The notes under the pieces: model-generated
Told to the model about the DNA's origin: nothing
Seen by the model: the letters and a program-made list of their open reading frames with translations, nothing else
Databases searched by the model: none
In this document: one piece after another, positions 44,645 to 54,407 of the stretch
Layout: each line of letters opens with the position of its first letter
Numbering within the stretch: the stretch's first letter is position 1
NCBI RefSeq assembly: GCF_021165955.1
Contig: NZ_CP088952.1
Span: 4,092,001-4,156,000 of the forward strand
Length of the DNA stretch: 64,000 nt
Source: Massilia endophytica
Lineage (GTDB): Bacteria > Pseudomonadota > Gammaproteobacteria > Burkholderiales > Burkholderiaceae_D
Direction: 5' to 3'
Made by a program: the position numbers and the translations under genes

Positions 44645-45859
44645 ATGGGTTCCGGCAAGATTCTGGTAGCGCAGGGCGGCGGACCGACCGCCGTGATCAA
44701 TCAGTCGCTGGTGGGCGTGGCGCTGGAGGCGCGGCGCTTCCGCGAGGTGACGAAGGTGTACGGCGCCCTGCACGGCGTGCGCGGCATCATCGACGAGAAC
44801 TTTGTCGACCTGACCCAGGAAACCAGCCATAACCTGGAGCTGGTGGCGGCCACGCCTTCCTCCGCTCTCGGTTCCACGCGCGACAAGCCGGACCTCAAAT
44901 ACTGCGCCGAGATCTTCAATGTGCTGCGCGCCCATGAGATCGAGCACTTCTTCTACATCGGCGGCAACGATTCATCGGACACGGTGCGCATCGTCAGCGA
45001 GCAGGCGCGCGCCGCGGGCTATCCGCTGCGCGCCATCCACATCCCCAAAACCATCGACAACGACCTGGTCGGCAGCGACCATACGCCCGGCTTCCCCTCG
45101 GCCGCACGCTTCGTGGCGCAGGCCTTCGCGGGCGCGAACCTGGACAACGCTTCCCTGCCTGGCGTGTACGTGGGCGTGGTGATGGGCCGCCATGCCGGCT
45201 TCCTGACGGCGGCGGCAGCGCTGGGCAAGAAATTCCCGGACGACGGGCCGCACCTGATTTACCTGCCGGAGCGCGTGTTCTCGATCGAGCGCTTCCTGGC
45301 GGACGTGAAGTCCACCTACGAGCGCTATGGCCGCTGCGTGATCGCCGTATCCGAAGGCATTCACGATGCCAGCGGCGAGCCCATTGCCACGCTGCTGGCG
45401 AAGGAAGTGGAGCGCGACGCACACGGCAATGTGCAGCTCTCCGGCACCGGCGCGCTGGCGGACCTGCTGTGCGACGAAATCAAGGCCAAGCTGGGGATCA
45501 AGCGCGTGCGCGGCGACACCTTCGGCTACCTGCAGCGCTCCTTCATCGGCTGCGTGTCGGACGTGGACCAGCGCGAGGCGCGCGAAGTGGGGGAAAAGGC
45601 GGTGCAGTACGCCATGTGGGGCGACCGCGACGGTTCGGTCGCCATCAAGCGCACCGGCTTCTATTCGGCGGACTACGAGCTGCTGCCCCTGGAAACGGTG
45701 GCGGGCAAGACGCGCACCATGGAGGACGAATTCATCGCCGCCAGCGGCACCGACGTCACCGACGCCTTCCGCCTGTACCTGAGGCCTTTGCTGGGCTCCG
45801 GCATGCCGGACGCCTACCGCCTGCGCCCGGCACCGGTGGCCAAGATTCTGAAGCGCTAA
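44645..45859 (+). CDS. pfp: pyrophosphate-dependent 6-phosphofructokinase
   Basis: The 404-residue PFK shows the PPi-type signatures: A-Q-G-G-G-P-T-A-V-I-N at the N-terminus, Y-I-G-G-N-D-S-S-D-T in place of the ATP-type GGDGS, and P-K-T-I-D-N-D with the Lys that marks PPi use. M-G-R-H-A-G-F is the substrate loop. It reversibly phosphorylates fructose 6-phosphate and so works in glycolysis and gluconeogenesis with fba and pgk at 8-12 kb. GGAGG lies 11 bases before the ATG. Confidence 0.92.
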   Translation: MGSGKILVAQGGGPTAVINQSLVGVALEARRFREVTKVYGALHGVRGIIDENFVDLTQETSHNLELVAATPSSALGSTRDKPDLKYCAEIFNVLRAHEIEHFFYIGGNDSSDTVRIVSEQARAAGYPLRAIHIPKTIDNDLVGSDHTPGFPSAARFVAQAFAGANLDNASLPGVYVGVVMGRHAGFLTAAAALGKKFPDDGPHLIYLPERVFSIERFLADVKSTYERYGRCVIAVSEGIHDASGEPIATLLAKEVERDAHGNVQLSGTGALADLLCDEIKAKLGIKRVRGDTFGYLQRSFIGCVSDVDQREAREVGEKAVQYAMWGDRDGSVAIKRTGFYSADYELLPLETVAGKTRTMEDEFIAASGTDVTDAFRLYLRPLLGSGMPDAYRLRPAPVAKILKR

Positions 45860-45865
45860 CCGCAG

Positions 45866-45911
45866 AGCCCGTGTCCACTTCTGGGGTCTGACCCCAAGGT
45901 GGACACGGGCT
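45866..45911. repeat. REP-like palindrome between pfp and purM
   Basis: AGCCCGTGTCCAC (45866-45878) pairs with GTGGACACGGGCT (45899-45911), enclosing a second palindrome TGGGGT-CTG-ACCCCA (45882-45896). The same GGGGTC core occurs downstream of recX. It separates two convergent genes but lacks a T-run, so it is better read as a dispersed repeat than as an intrinsic terminator. Confidence 0.82.
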
Positions 45912-45917
45912 GAGCTG

Positions 45918-46961
45918 TTAGATTACGATGGTCTGGTGCTCGCCTTCCTTGCGGGCGCGGATGGTGCCGATGCGGCTGACGGTTTCGCCGGCCGCCGTCA
46001 GCTGGGCCACCGCCGCATCCGCGTTCTCGGCGGAGACGATCACCGTCATGCCGATGCCGCAGTTGAAGACGCGGTGCATTTCGGCGTCGGCCACGCCGCC
46101 GTGCTGCTGCAGCCATTTGAACAGCGGGGGCATGGTCCAGGACTTGCCATCCAGTTCGGCCGTCAGGTTGTCGGCCAGCACGCGCGGAATGTTTTCGACC
46201 AGGCCGCCGCCCGTGATGTGCACCAGGCCTTTGACTTCCATCGATGCCATCAGCGCCAGCAGGGGCTTGACGTAGATGCGGGTCGGCTCCATCAGCACGT
46301 CCGCCAGCTTGCGGCCGTGGAAGTCGGCGTTCAGGTCCGGCTTGGCCACTTCGATGATCTTGCGCACCAGCGAGTAGCCGTTGGAGTGCGCGCCCGAGGA
46401 GGCAAGGCCCAGCACCACGTCGCCCGGCACGATCTTGGAGCCGTCGATCAGGTTCGACTTCTCCACCGCGCCCACGGCGAAACCTGCCAGGTCGTATTCG
46501 CCGGCGGGGTACATGCTGGGCATTTCGGCCGTTTCGCCGCCGATCAGGGCGCAGCCGGAGATTTCGCAGCCCTTGGCGATGCCCTTGATGACGTCCGTCG
46601 CCGTCGGCACATCGAGTTTGCCGCAGGCGAAGTAGTCGAGGAAGAACAGGGGCTCGGCGCCCTGCACCAGGATGTCGTTCACGCTCATGGCCACCAGGTC
46701 GATGCCCACGGTGTCGTGGCGATTGAGTTCGAAGGCCAGTTTCAGCTTGGTGCCCACGCCGTCCGTGCCAGAAACCAGCACCGGTTCCTTGTATTTTTTG
46801 CCAATCTCGAACAGGGCGCCGAAGCCGCCGATGCCGCCCATTACGCCCTCGCGCATCGTGCGCTTGGCGAATGGCTTGATCGCTTCAACTAGAGCGTCGC
46901 CTGCATCGATATCGACGCCGGCGTCACGGTAGGACAGGGAAACATTCGAAGGTTGGCTCAT
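45918..46961 (-). CDS. purM: phosphoribosylformylglycinamidine cyclo-ligase
   Basis: AIR synthetase, 347 residues, the fifth step of purine synthesis. It shows [15 protein letters not shown] near the start, then [10 protein letters not shown] and G-G-E-T-A-E-M-P, and [14 protein letters not shown] chose the ATG at 46961 (M-S-Q-P-S-N-V), the usual N-terminus; the frame extends 14 codons further. It diverges from an AI-2E family permease. Confidence 0.96.
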   Translation of the reverse strand: MSQPSNVSLSYRDAGVDIDAGDALVEAIKPFAKRTMREGVMGGIGGFGALFEIGKKYKEPVLVSGTDGVGTKLKLAFELNRHDTVGIDLVAMSVNDILVQGAEPLFFLDYFACGKLDVPTATDVIKGIAKGCEISGCALIGGETAEMPSMYPAGEYDLAGFAVGAVEKSNLIDGSKIVPGDVVLGLASSGAHSNGYSLVRKIIEVAKPDLNADFHGRKLADVLMEPTRIYVKPLLALMASMEVKGLVHITGGGLVENIPRVLADNLTAELDGKSWTMPPLFKWLQQHGGVADAEMHRVFNCGIGMTVIVSAENADAAVAQLTAAGETVSRIGTIRARKEGEHQTIVI

Positions 46962-47100
46962 GGTGTATTTCGCAGCAGAGGCGGTAAAATAGAAGGCGGA
47001 CACCGCAATGTTGCAACAAGTGGTCGCAAATCCGGCAAGTCCGCTATTTTATCAAAATGCCTCGCCAACCAGCCCTTTTTCGCTGAAAAACGCCCTTCAC

Positions 47101-48183
47101 ATGCCATTTCCCCTGAGCGCAGAACAAAAACAAACCGCTTTCTGGATGGCTGTGTGGCTCGGTTTCCTCTTTCTGCTGGTCCTGCTCGGTCCCGTACTGA
47201 CGCCCTTCCTGGCCGCCGCCATCTTCGCCTATTGCCTGAATCCCGGCGTGGACCGCCTGGACCGGGTGCGCCTGGGCCGCTTCCCTATGCCGCGCGCCGT
47301 GTCGGTGACCATCGTGATCCTGCTATTCTTCGCAGCCATCCTCGCCCTGGTACTGATCGTGGTGCCCGTGCTGCGCAAGGAAATTCCCCTGCTGCAGGCC
47401 GCCATTCCGGCCTTCCTGGCCAAGCTCAATGACACCCTGAGCCCCCGCCTGCAGGAGCTGGGCGTGCAGCTGCGCTTCGACTCGGCGGGCATCCGCAGCA
47501 TGGTCGAGGAGCAGATGGCGACGAGCGGGGACCAGATCTGGGCCGCCATCCTGAATTCGGCCCGCGTGGGCGGCACGGCGGTGCTGGGCTGGCTGGCCAC
47601 CCTGACCCTGATTCCCGTTGTGCTGTTCTATCTTCTGCTCGACTGGCACCAGCTGCTGGCGCGCATCGCGGGCGCCGTACCGCGCCGCTACATCGCCTAC
47701 ACGGTGGAGATGGCGCGCGAGTCGGACGCTCTGCTGGCCCAGTACCTGCGCGGCCAGCTGCTGGTGATGCTGGCGCTCTCCATCTACTACTCGGCCGCGC
47801 TGGCGATTGCCGGTTTCGATGTGGCCCTGCCGGTGGGCATTCTCAGCGGCGTGCTGGTCTTCATTCCCTATCTCGGCTTCGGCCTGGGCCTCTTCCTGGC
47901 CCTGATCGGCGCCGTGCTCCAGTTCAGCGACTGGAGCGGCATTCTCGCCGTGGCCGTGATCTATGGCCTGGGCCAGGTGATCGAGGGCTTTATCCTCACA
48001 CCCCGCCTGGTGGGGGAGCGCATCGGCCTCAATCCCCTGGCCGTCATCTTCGCCCTGCTGGCTTTCGGCCAGCTGTTCGGCTTTGTGGGCGTGCTGCTCG
48101 CCTTGCCCGCCTCCGCCCTGCTGATGGTGGCTTTCCGCCACCTGCGCCGTCACTACCTGCGCAGCAGCTTTTATAATGGCTGA
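47101..48183 (+). CDS. AI-2E family (PerM/TqsA-like) membrane transporter
   Basis: The 360-residue product has about eight membrane segments in the AI-2E pattern: an N-terminal pair, a central soluble helical region (about 95-150), and the C-terminal signature I-P-Y-L-G-F-G-L-G followed by G-Q-V-I-E-G-F-I-L-T-P-R-L-V-G. Members export or exchange small solutes; the purM/hda context is a standard betaproteobacterial arrangement. The ATG at 47101 was chosen on homology; no clear ribosome site is seen. Confidence 0.88.
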   Translation: MPFPLSAEQKQTAFWMAVWLGFLFLLVLLGPVLTPFLAAAIFAYCLNPGVDRLDRVRLGRFPMPRAVSVTIVILLFFAAILALVLIVVPVLRKEIPLLQAAIPAFLAKLNDTLSPRLQELGVQLRFDSAGIRSMVEEQMATSGDQIWAAILNSARVGGTAVLGWLATLTLIPVVLFYLLLDWHQLLARIAGAVPRRYIAYTVEMARESDALLAQYLRGQLLVMLALSIYYSAALAIAGFDVALPVGILSGVLVFIPYLGFGLGLFLALIGAVLQFSDWSGILAVAVIYGLGQVIEGFILTPRLVGERIGLNPLAVIFALLAFGQLFGFVGVLLALPASALLMVAFRHLRRHYLRSSFYNG

Positions 48184-48225
48184 TGCGATGGACAAAAAAG
48201 TTATGCAAATGACATCGGGGCAGGC

Positions 48226-48897
48226 ATGAAGCAGCTGGTGCTGGACCTCGGCGCGGAACCGGTGCTGACCCTCGATTCCTTCGAGGTGGGCCGCAATGCG
48301 GAAGCGGCGGCGCTCATGCGCCAGTTCGCTGGCCGCAGCTCGCGCGAGCATTTCGCCTACCTGTGGGGCGAGGTGGGCTCGGGCAAGTCGCACCTGCTGA
48401 AGGCGCTGGGCGCCACCGAGCGCGCCCGCTATATCTCGCCCTTCTCCATCGAGTCCGAATTCGTGTATTCGCCGGAGGTGGACCTGTACCTGCTGGACGA
48501 CTGCGAGAAACTCTCGCCCGTGGCCCAGATCGACGCCTTCGCCCTCTTCAACGAGATCCGCGCCAACAACGCCTTCATGGTGTGCAGCGGCGCCGTGGCG
48601 CCCGCCGTGCTGCCGGTGCGCGAGGACCTGCGCACGCGCATGGGCTGGGGCCTTATCTACCAGCTGCACGGCCTCACGGACGACGAGAAGGTGGCCGCCC
48701 TGAGCCAGGCCGCCGCGGCCCGCGGCTTGACGCTGTCGCCCGGCGTGTTACCCTATTTGCTGTCCCATTTTCAGCGCGACATGCGTTCGCTGTCCGCGAT
48801 GCTGGACTCGCTCGACCAATATTCCCTGGAAACCCAACGCCCGATCACCTTGCCGCTGCTGCGCGAGTGGTTGCAGGCGGAAGCGAAAGAAGAATGA
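48226..48897 (+). CDS. hda: DnaA regulatory inactivator Hda
   Basis: The 223-residue DnaA-related AAA+ protein lacks the DNA-binding domain IV. It opens M-K-Q-L-V-L-D-L (clamp-binding-type N-terminus: Q-L-x-L-D-L), Walker A W-G-E-V-G-S-G-K-S-H, and L-Y-L-L-D-D-C-E as Walker B. With the beta clamp it stimulates DnaA-ATP hydrolysis after initiation. It overlaps the HAD gene (ATGA). Confidence 0.9.
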   Translation: MKQLVLDLGAEPVLTLDSFEVGRNAEAAALMRQFAGRSSREHFAYLWGEVGSGKSHLLKALGATERARYISPFSIESEFVYSPEVDLYLLDDCEKLSPVAQIDAFALFNEIRANNAFMVCSGAVAPAVLPVREDLRTRMGWGLIYQLHGLTDDEKVAALSQAAAARGLTLSPGVLPYLLSHFQRDMRSLSAMLDSLDQYSLETQRPITLPLLREWLQAEAKEE

Positions 48898-49565
48898 ACC
48901 TCGCCCTGTTTGACCTCGACCACACGCTCCTGCCCATCGATTCGGACTACGAATGGGGCCAGTTCCTCTGCCGCCTGGGCGCGGTCGACCCGGTCGAATT
49001 CGCCCGCCGCAACGACGCCTTCTTTGCCCAGTACCAGGCAGGCACCCTGGACCCGGTGGAATACCTCGAATTCTCGCTCGGCACCCTGTCCGGCTTCGAT
49101 CCGGTGAAGCTGGCGGCGCTGCAGCAGCAGTTCATGGACGAAGTCATCGTGCCGAACATCCGCCCTGCCGCGCGCGCACTGCTGCAAAAGCACAAGGACG
49201 CGGGCGACCTGGTGGCCATCGTCACCGCCACCAACCATTTCGTGACGGCGCCCATCGCCAGGGCCTTCGGCGTGGAGCACCTGATCGCGGCCATGCCGGA
49301 AGTGAGCGAGGACGGGCGCATCACCGGCAGGCTGCTCGGCACGCCCACCCAGGGCCCGGGCAAGATCGAGCACACCAAGGCCTGGCTGGAGAAGATGGGC
49401 AAGACGCTGGACCATTTCGATGCGGTCTACTTCTACAGCGATTCGCACAACGACCTGCCGCTCATGTCCATCGTCAGCCATCCAATCGCGACCAATCCCA
49501 ACGCCAAGCTCTCTTCCCATGCTTCCGCGCAAGGCTGGCCTTTAATCCATCTGTTCAATGATTAA
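48894..49565 (+). CDS. HAD-IB family phosphatase
   Basis: The 223-residue product has the SerB-like HAD motifs: D-L-D-H-T-L-L at residue 8, T-A-T-N-H-F for motif II, and K-x-x-H-T-K-A-W with Y-S-D-S-H-N-D-L-P for motifs III/IV. The long helical cap (about 20-85) places it with the CicA / phosphoserine phosphatase-like HAD-IB group. Substrate is unknown. It overlaps hda upstream and pcnB downstream by four and eight bases, so the set is translationally coupled. Confidence 0.9.
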   Translation: MNLALFDLDHTLLPIDSDYEWGQFLCRLGAVDPVEFARRNDAFFAQYQAGTLDPVEYLEFSLGTLSGFDPVKLAALQQQFMDEVIVPNIRPAARALLQKHKDAGDLVAIVTATNHFVTAPIARAFGVEHLIAAMPEVSEDGRITGRLLGTPTQGPGKIEHTKAWLEKMGKTLDHFDAVYFYSDSHNDLPLMSIVSHPIATNPNAKLSSHASAQGWPLIHLFND

Positions 49566-51078
49566 GAAATTCATCCGCAAGATCCTTGGCGTCAAGGGAC
49601 GCACGAACCACGAACCGGATATCCTGGGCCCGGACCAGCATGGCATCGACCCGAAGATGGTGTCGTCCAATGCCGTGCGCGTGACCAGCACCTTGCAGGA
49701 AGCGGGCTTCGAAGCCTTTGTGGTGGGCGGCGCCGTGCGCGACCTGCTGCTGGGCGTGAAGCCGAAGGATTTCGACATCGCCACCAACGCCACGCCGGAG
49801 CAGGTGAAGCGCCTCTTCCGCCGCGCCTTCATCATCGGCCGCCGCTTCCAGATCGTGCACGTGATGTTCGGCCAGGACCTGCTGGAGGTGACCACCTTCC
49901 GCGGCACCACCACGGACAACGCGCCGAAGGACGAGCATGGCCGCGTGCTGCGCGATAACACCTTCGGCAGCCAGGCCGAAGACGCCGAGCGCCGCGACTT
50001 CACCGTCAACGCCATGTACTACAACCCGGCCACGCAGCAGGTGCTGGACTACCACGGCGGCATCGGCGACATCCGCTCGAAGACCCTGCGCATCATCGGC
50101 CAGCCGGAAGCGCGCTACCGCGAAGACCCGGTGCGCATGCTGCGCGTCGTGCGTTTCGCGGCCAAGCTGAAGTTCGACATCGAGCCCTCCACCGCCGCGC
50201 CGATCAAGGTGATGGCGCCGCTGATCAACAACGTGCCCGCCGCCCGCGTGTTCGACGAGATGCTCAAGCTGCTCATGAGCGGCCAGGCCCTGGCCTGCCT
50301 GCAGCAGCTGCGCAAGGAAGGCCTGCATCACGGCCTGCTGCCGCTGCTGGACGTGGTGCTGGAACAGCCCCTGGGCTTCAAGTTCGTGACCCTGGCGCTG
50401 GATGCGACGGACCGCCGCATCATGGCCGGGAAAACCGTGTCGCCGGGCTTCCTGTTCGCCTCCCTGCTGTGGCACCAGGTGCTGGAGAAGTGGAACGCCT
50501 ACCAGGCTGCGGGCGAGTTCCCGATTCCCGCCCTGCACCTGGCGGCGGACGAAGTGCTCGAATCGCAGACCGAAAAGCTGGCCCTGCAGCGCAAGATCGG
50601 TTCGGACATGCGCGACATCTGGGCCATGCAGCCGCGCTTCGAGCGCCGCAACGGCAAGAACCCGTACAAGCTGCTGGAGCACCTGCGCTTCCGCGCAGGC
50701 TACGACTTCCTGCTGCTGCGTTGCGCCTCGGGTGAAATCGATCCCGAGCTGGGCGACTGGTGGACGGCCTTCTGGGAGGCCGATGAAGTCATCCGCGCCG
50801 AGATGGTGTCCGCCGTGAGCAGCGGCGCAGGCAGCAAGCGCAAGCGCCCGCCGCGCCGCGGCCAGCGCCACAAGGAAGGCGAGGAAGGCGGCGCCGATGC
50901 CGAAGCCGAAGCGGCAGACGACGCGCAGGCCGACGAAGCGGACGATTTCGATAGCGCGCCGCCCGACAGCAACGGCGCTCCGCCCAAGCGCCGCCGGCGC
51001 CGCGGCCCGCGCCGCAACCGCCGCGGCGGCGGCGAAGGCGGCAACGGCCCCGCCGGGGACGCAGCCAGCGGCCAATGA
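49558..51078 (+). CDS. pcnB: polynucleotide adenylyltransferase (poly(A) polymerase I)
   Basis: The 506-residue nucleotidyltransferase has F-V-V-G-G-A-V-R-D-L-L-L-G near residue 54, catalytic D-F-D in K-D-F-D-I-A-T, and R-R-D-F-T-V-N-A-M-Y-Y-N, then a tRNA-NT/PAP helical domain. The last 80 or so residues are a disordered basic/acidic/Gly-rich tail (R-G-Q-R-H-K-E-G and many Arg). It adds 3' poly(A) tails that speed RNA decay. It resembles PcnB rather than CCA transferase by its long C-terminal region. Confidence 0.92.
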   Translation: MIKKFIRKILGVKGRTNHEPDILGPDQHGIDPKMVSSNAVRVTSTLQEAGFEAFVVGGAVRDLLLGVKPKDFDIATNATPEQVKRLFRRAFIIGRRFQIVHVMFGQDLLEVTTFRGTTTDNAPKDEHGRVLRDNTFGSQAEDAERRDFTVNAMYYNPATQQVLDYHGGIGDIRSKTLRIIGQPEARYREDPVRMLRVVRFAAKLKFDIEPSTAAPIKVMAPLINNVPAARVFDEMLKLLMSGQALACLQQLRKEGLHHGLLPLLDVVLEQPLGFKFVTLALDATDRRIMAGKTVSPGFLFASLLWHQVLEKWNAYQAAGEFPIPALHLAADEVLESQTEKLALQRKIGSDMRDIWAMQPRFERRNGKNPYKLLEHLRFRAGYDFLLLRCASGEIDPELGDWWTAFWEADEVIRAEMVSAVSSGAGSKRKRPPRRGQRHKEGEEGGADAEAEAADDAQADEADDFDSAPPDSNGAPPKRRRRRGPRRNRRGGGEGGNGPAGDAASGQ

Positions 51079-51554
51079 CCACTGCCTACATCGGCATCGG
51101 CGCCAACCTGGGCGACGCACGCGCGAACGTGCTGGACGCCATCGAGCGCCTGCGCCGCGCCCCGGGCTGCACGCTGGAAGCTGCGTCGAGCCTCTACCAC
51201 ACGGCCCCCATCGATTCCAGCGGCGGCGACTACATCAACGCCGTCGCCCGCATCGGCACCGCGCTCGACGCACAAAGCCTGCTGGAAGCCCTGCAGGCCA
51301 TCGAGCAGGCCCACGGCCGCGAACGCCCCTACCGCAACGCGCCGCGCACACTGGACCTCGACGTGCTGCTCTACGGCGAGGAGCAGATTGCCACCGCCAC
51401 GCTCACCGTACCGCACCCGCGCATGACCGAACGCGCTTTCGTGCTGGCACCCCTGCTGGAAATCGCCCCTGGCGTGCACGTGCCGGGCCATGGCCCCGCC
51501 GCCGCATTCCTGCCGCTGGTGCAGGACCAGCCCATCGCGAAACTGGACACTTGA
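51075..51554 (+). CDS. folK: 6-hydroxymethyl-7,8-dihydropterin pyrophosphokinase
   Basis: The 159-residue FolK has I-G-I-G-A-N-L-G-D near residue 5, then S-L-Y-H-T-A-P-I, and the signature R-T-L-D-L-D-V-L-L-Y-G with V-P-H-P-R-M. It phosphorylates the pterin in folate synthesis. The start overlaps the pcnB stop by ATGA. The next gene follows after one base. Confidence 0.96.
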   Translation: MTTAYIGIGANLGDARANVLDAIERLRRAPGCTLEAASSLYHTAPIDSSGGDYINAVARIGTALDAQSLLEALQAIEQAHGRERPYRNAPRTLDLDVLLYGEEQIATATLTVPHPRMTERAFVLAPLLEIAPGVHVPGHGPAAAFLPLVQDQPIAKLDT

Positions 51555-51555
51555 A

Positions 51556-51891
51556 ATGCAGACCCTCCTCCTCCTCGCCGCCTCCAATATCTTCATGACT
51601 ATCGCCTGGTACTGGCACCTCAAGGGCGGCATGAACAAGCCGCTCTTCACGGTGATCCTCATCAGCTGGATCATCGCCTTCGTGGAGTATTGCCTCGCAG
51701 TACCGGCAAACCGCATCGGCTTTGCCAGCGGCTGGAGCGCGGGCCAGCTCAAGGTGGTGCAGGAAGCCATTGCGCTCATCGTATTCGGCATTTTCGCCGT
51801 GGCCGTGCTGGGCGAGCCGCTCAGCTGGCGCCACCTTGGGGCCTTCCTCAGCATCATGGCGGCCGTCGCCTTCCTCTTCGTCGGCAAATAG
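51556..51891 (+). CDS. DMT-superfamily DUF486-like small membrane protein
   Basis: The 111-residue protein has four membrane segments: L-L-L-L-A-A-S-N-I-F-M-T-I-A-W-Y-W-H-L at the start, then P-L-F-T-V-I-L-I-S-W-I-I-A-F-V-E-Y and the late Q-E-A-I-A-L-I-V-F-G-I-F. It matches DUF486, a short drug/metabolite transporter-like group. Function unknown. The ATG at 51556 follows the folK stop by one base. Confidence 0.88.
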   Translation: MQTLLLLAASNIFMTIAWYWHLKGGMNKPLFTVILISWIIAFVEYCLAVPANRIGFASGWSAGQLKVVQEAIALIVFGIFAVAVLGEPLSWRHLGAFLSIMAAVAFLFVGK

Positions 51892-51943
51892 CCCGCGCCC
51901 GCAGTAGAATACGCGCCGAAACATCTTTATTGAGGGATTTCCC

Positions 51944-52807
51944 ATGTCCGGATATTTGCAAGGAAAAGAGATGGGCGGCGCGGCCCCAGTGCCGGCGCCG
52001 GCCAGGACGGTGCAGAGCAAGGCCGTCACCATTCCCACCCTGAACGCCCTGCGCGCTTCCGGCGAGAAGATCAGCATGCTCACCTGCTACGACGCGAGCT
52101 TCGCCTCGCTCATGGAGCGCAACGGCGTGGAAGTGCTGCTGATCGGGGATTCGCTGGGCATGGTCTGCAACGGCCACACCTCCACCCTGCCGGTGACGGT
52201 GCAGGAAGTGGCCTATCACACGGCCGCCGTGGCGCGCGGCGCGAAGTCCGCGATGATCGTGGCGGACATGCCATTCGGCAGCTATGGCACGCCGGAGGCG
52301 GCCTTCAACAACGCCGTGCAGCTGATGCAGGCGGGGGCGCACATGGTGAAGATCGAAGGCGGCGCGTGGGTGGCCGATACAGTCCGCTTCCTGGTGGAGC
52401 GCGCGGTGCCGGTGTGCGCGCACGTCGGGCTCACGCCGCAGTCCGTACACCAGCTGGGCGGCTACAAGGTGCAGGGCAAGACGACCGAGAGCGCCGAAAC
52501 GCTGAAGTCCGATGCGCTGAAGCTGCAGGCCGCCGGCGCTTCCATGGTGGTGCTGGAGGCGATTCCCTCGGCGCTGGGCAAGGAAGTGACGGACATGCTG
52601 GCGATGCCGACCATCGGTATCGGCGCGGGTCCGGACTGCTCGGGACAGGTGCTGGTGATGCATGACCTGCTGGGCGTATTCCCGGGGCGGAAAGCGCGCT
52701 TCGTGAAGAACTTCATGGATGGCCAGACCAGCATCGATGCGGCCATTTCGGCATATGTGGCGGCCGTGAAGGACGGGTCCTTCCCGGCCCTGGAGCACTG
52801 TTTCTAA
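51944..52807 (+). CDS. panB: 3-methyl-2-oxobutanoate hydroxymethyltransferase
   Basis: The 287-residue product is the first committed enzyme of pantothenate synthesis. It shows [10 protein letters not shown] near residue 45, G-D-S-L-G-M-V (metal Asp), A-H-V-G-L-T-P-Q-S and [13 protein letters not shown] 20-residue Ala/Pro-rich stretch precedes the core. panC is not adjacent. It ends in a four-base overlap, tail to tail, with the aldehyde dehydrogenase. Confidence 0.95.
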   Translation: MSGYLQGKEMGGAAPVPAPARTVQSKAVTIPTLNALRASGEKISMLTCYDASFASLMERNGVEVLLIGDSLGMVCNGHTSTLPVTVQEVAYHTAAVARGAKSAMIVADMPFGSYGTPEAAFNNAVQLMQAGAHMVKIEGGAWVADTVRFLVERAVPVCAHVGLTPQSVHQLGGYKVQGKTTESAETLKSDALKLQAAGASMVVLEAIPSALGKEVTDMLAMPTIGIGAGPDCSGQVLVMHDLLGVFPGRKARFVKNFMDGQTSIDAAISAYVAAVKDGSFPALEHCF

Positions 52808-54288
52808 ACCTGGATCCAGGTGGTTTTCAGCTCCGTGTACTTGTCCAGCGCGTGCAGCGATTTGTCGCGGCCGTTGCCAGACTGCTTGTAGCCGCCGAAA
52901 GGTACCGTGATGTCGTCGTTGTCGTACTGGTTGACGTGCACGGTGCCTGCCCGCAGGGCGCGTGAGGTGCGGATCGCCTTGCTCAGGTCCGAAGTCCACA
53001 CCGCCGCGTGCAGGCCGTATTGCGTGGCATTGGCCTGCTTCACCGCCTCCTCCAGACTCGTGAAACTCAGCACCGACAGCACGGGCCCGAAAATCTCCTC
53101 GCGTGCGATGCTCATGCCGCTGTCCACCCGGTCGAAAATGGTCGGCGCCACATAGTAGCCGCCGCTCTCCGTGCGCACACGTTCTCCGCCCGCCAGCAGG
53201 CGCGCGCCAGCCGCCCTGCCCTGCTCGATATAACCCATCACCGTGCGCAGCTGGATATCGTCGACGATGGCGCCCATCACGGTGTTCTCGTCCAGCGGAT
53301 CGCCCGGCGCGAAATCCGGCACCATGGCCAGCGCCTTCTCGATGAAGCGCTCGCGTATCGATTCCTCCACAAACAGGCGCGAAGGCGCATTGCAGCTCTC
53401 GCCCTGGTTGAAGAAGATGGAGCCGATGGCCGAAGACACCGCCGCATCCAGGTCCGGACAGTCCGCGCAGACGATGTTGGCGGATTTCCCGCCCAGTTCC
53501 GTCCATGCCCGTTTCAGGTTCGACTGCCCCGCCATCTGCATGATCTGCTTGCCCACGCGCGTGGAGCCTGTGAAGGCGATGCAGTCCACGTCCATGTGCA
53601 GGGCGAGCGCGCTGCCCGCCTCCTGGCCGAAGCCGGGCAGCACATTGAACACGCCCGCCGGAACGCCCGCCTCCAGCGCCAGCTCCGCCAGGCGCAGCGC
53701 CGTCAGCGGGGACTTCTCGGATGGCTTGAGCACCACGCTGTTGCCTGCCGCGAGCGCGGGGGCGATCTTCCACGAGGCCATGAGCATGGGGTAGTTCCAG
53801 GGCACGATGGCGCCCACCACGCCCACCGGCTCGCGCGTGATCAGCGCCAGGCTGTTTGAAGGCGCGGGTGCAATCTCGCCATACACCTTGTCGATGGCCT
53901 CGCCGTACCAGCGGATGCAGTTGGCGGCGCCCGCCACGTCCACCGACTGGCTGTATTTGATCGGTTTGCCCATGTCCAGCGTTTCGAGCAGGGCCAGTTC
54001 GGCGGCATTCTTCTGCATCAGGTCCGCGAACTTGATGAGAATGCGCTTGCGTTTCGCGGGCGCGAAACCGGCCCAGCGCCCGTCTTCGAAGGCAGCGCGG
54101 GATGCGGCGACGGCCGTGTCGACATCCGCGGCATCGCAGCGCACCACTTCCGCCAGTTTGCGGCCGTCGATGGGCGAAATGCAGTCGAAACGCTGGCCGG
54201 AGCGGGCTTCCACCCGGTCTCCGCCGATCACCGCGCGGCCGTCGATGGTCAGGGCGGCCGCCCTTTCGTGCCAAGCTGTTGTTGCCAT
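52804..54288 (-). CDS. gamma-glutamyl-gamma-aminobutyraldehyde dehydrogenase-type aldehyde dehydrogenase (PuuC/KauB-like)
   Basis: The 494-residue NAD(P)-dependent enzyme has P-W-N-Y-P for cofactor binding, E-L-G-G-K-S-A-N-I with the general base Glu and F-x-x-Q-G-E-S-C with the catalytic Cys near residue 300. The best subfamily is PuuC/KauB, which oxidises the aldehyde formed from (gamma-glutamyl)putrescine. ATG 54288 has AGGAGG about ten bases upstream. It lies next to the polyamine genes with a symporter between. Confidence 0.88.
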   Translation of the reverse strand: MATTAWHERAAALTIDGRAVIGGDRVEARSGQRFDCISPIDGRKLAEVVRCDAADVDTAVAASRAAFEDGRWAGFAPAKRKRILIKFADLMQKNAAELALLETLDMGKPIKYSQSVDVAGAANCIRWYGEAIDKVYGEIAPAPSNSLALITREPVGVVGAIVPWNYPMLMASWKIAPALAAGNSVVLKPSEKSPLTALRLAELALEAGVPAGVFNVLPGFGQEAGSALALHMDVDCIAFTGSTRVGKQIMQMAGQSNLKRAWTELGGKSANIVCADCPDLDAAVSSAIGSIFFNQGESCNAPSRLFVEESIRERFIEKALAMVPDFAPGDPLDENTVMGAIVDDIQLRTVMGYIEQGRAAGARLLAGGERVRTESGGYYVAPTIFDRVDSGMSIAREEIFGPVLSVLSFTSLEEAVKQANATQYGLHAAVWTSDLSKAIRTSRALRAGTVHVNQYDNDDITVPFGGYKQSGNGRDKSLHALDKYTELKTTWIQV

Positions 54289-54407
54289 GTCAGTTTCCCT
54301 CCTCTTGAAGGACAAATACTAGCAAAGTTGGTCCAACCGTCAGGTTCTGGCTTTATAATCGCGGATTTTCCGCCTGATAACTTTTTCGCCCTCCCGGAGC
54401 GCGCCTT

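Noticed and set aside
45866..45911. Intrinsic terminator of pfp or purM
   Set aside because: The stem is strong but no T-run follows on either strand; a REP-like repeat fits better.
49558..51078. CCA tRNA nucleotidyltransferase
   Set aside because: The long C-terminal basic tail and motif context fit PcnB rather than the CCA-adding enzyme.
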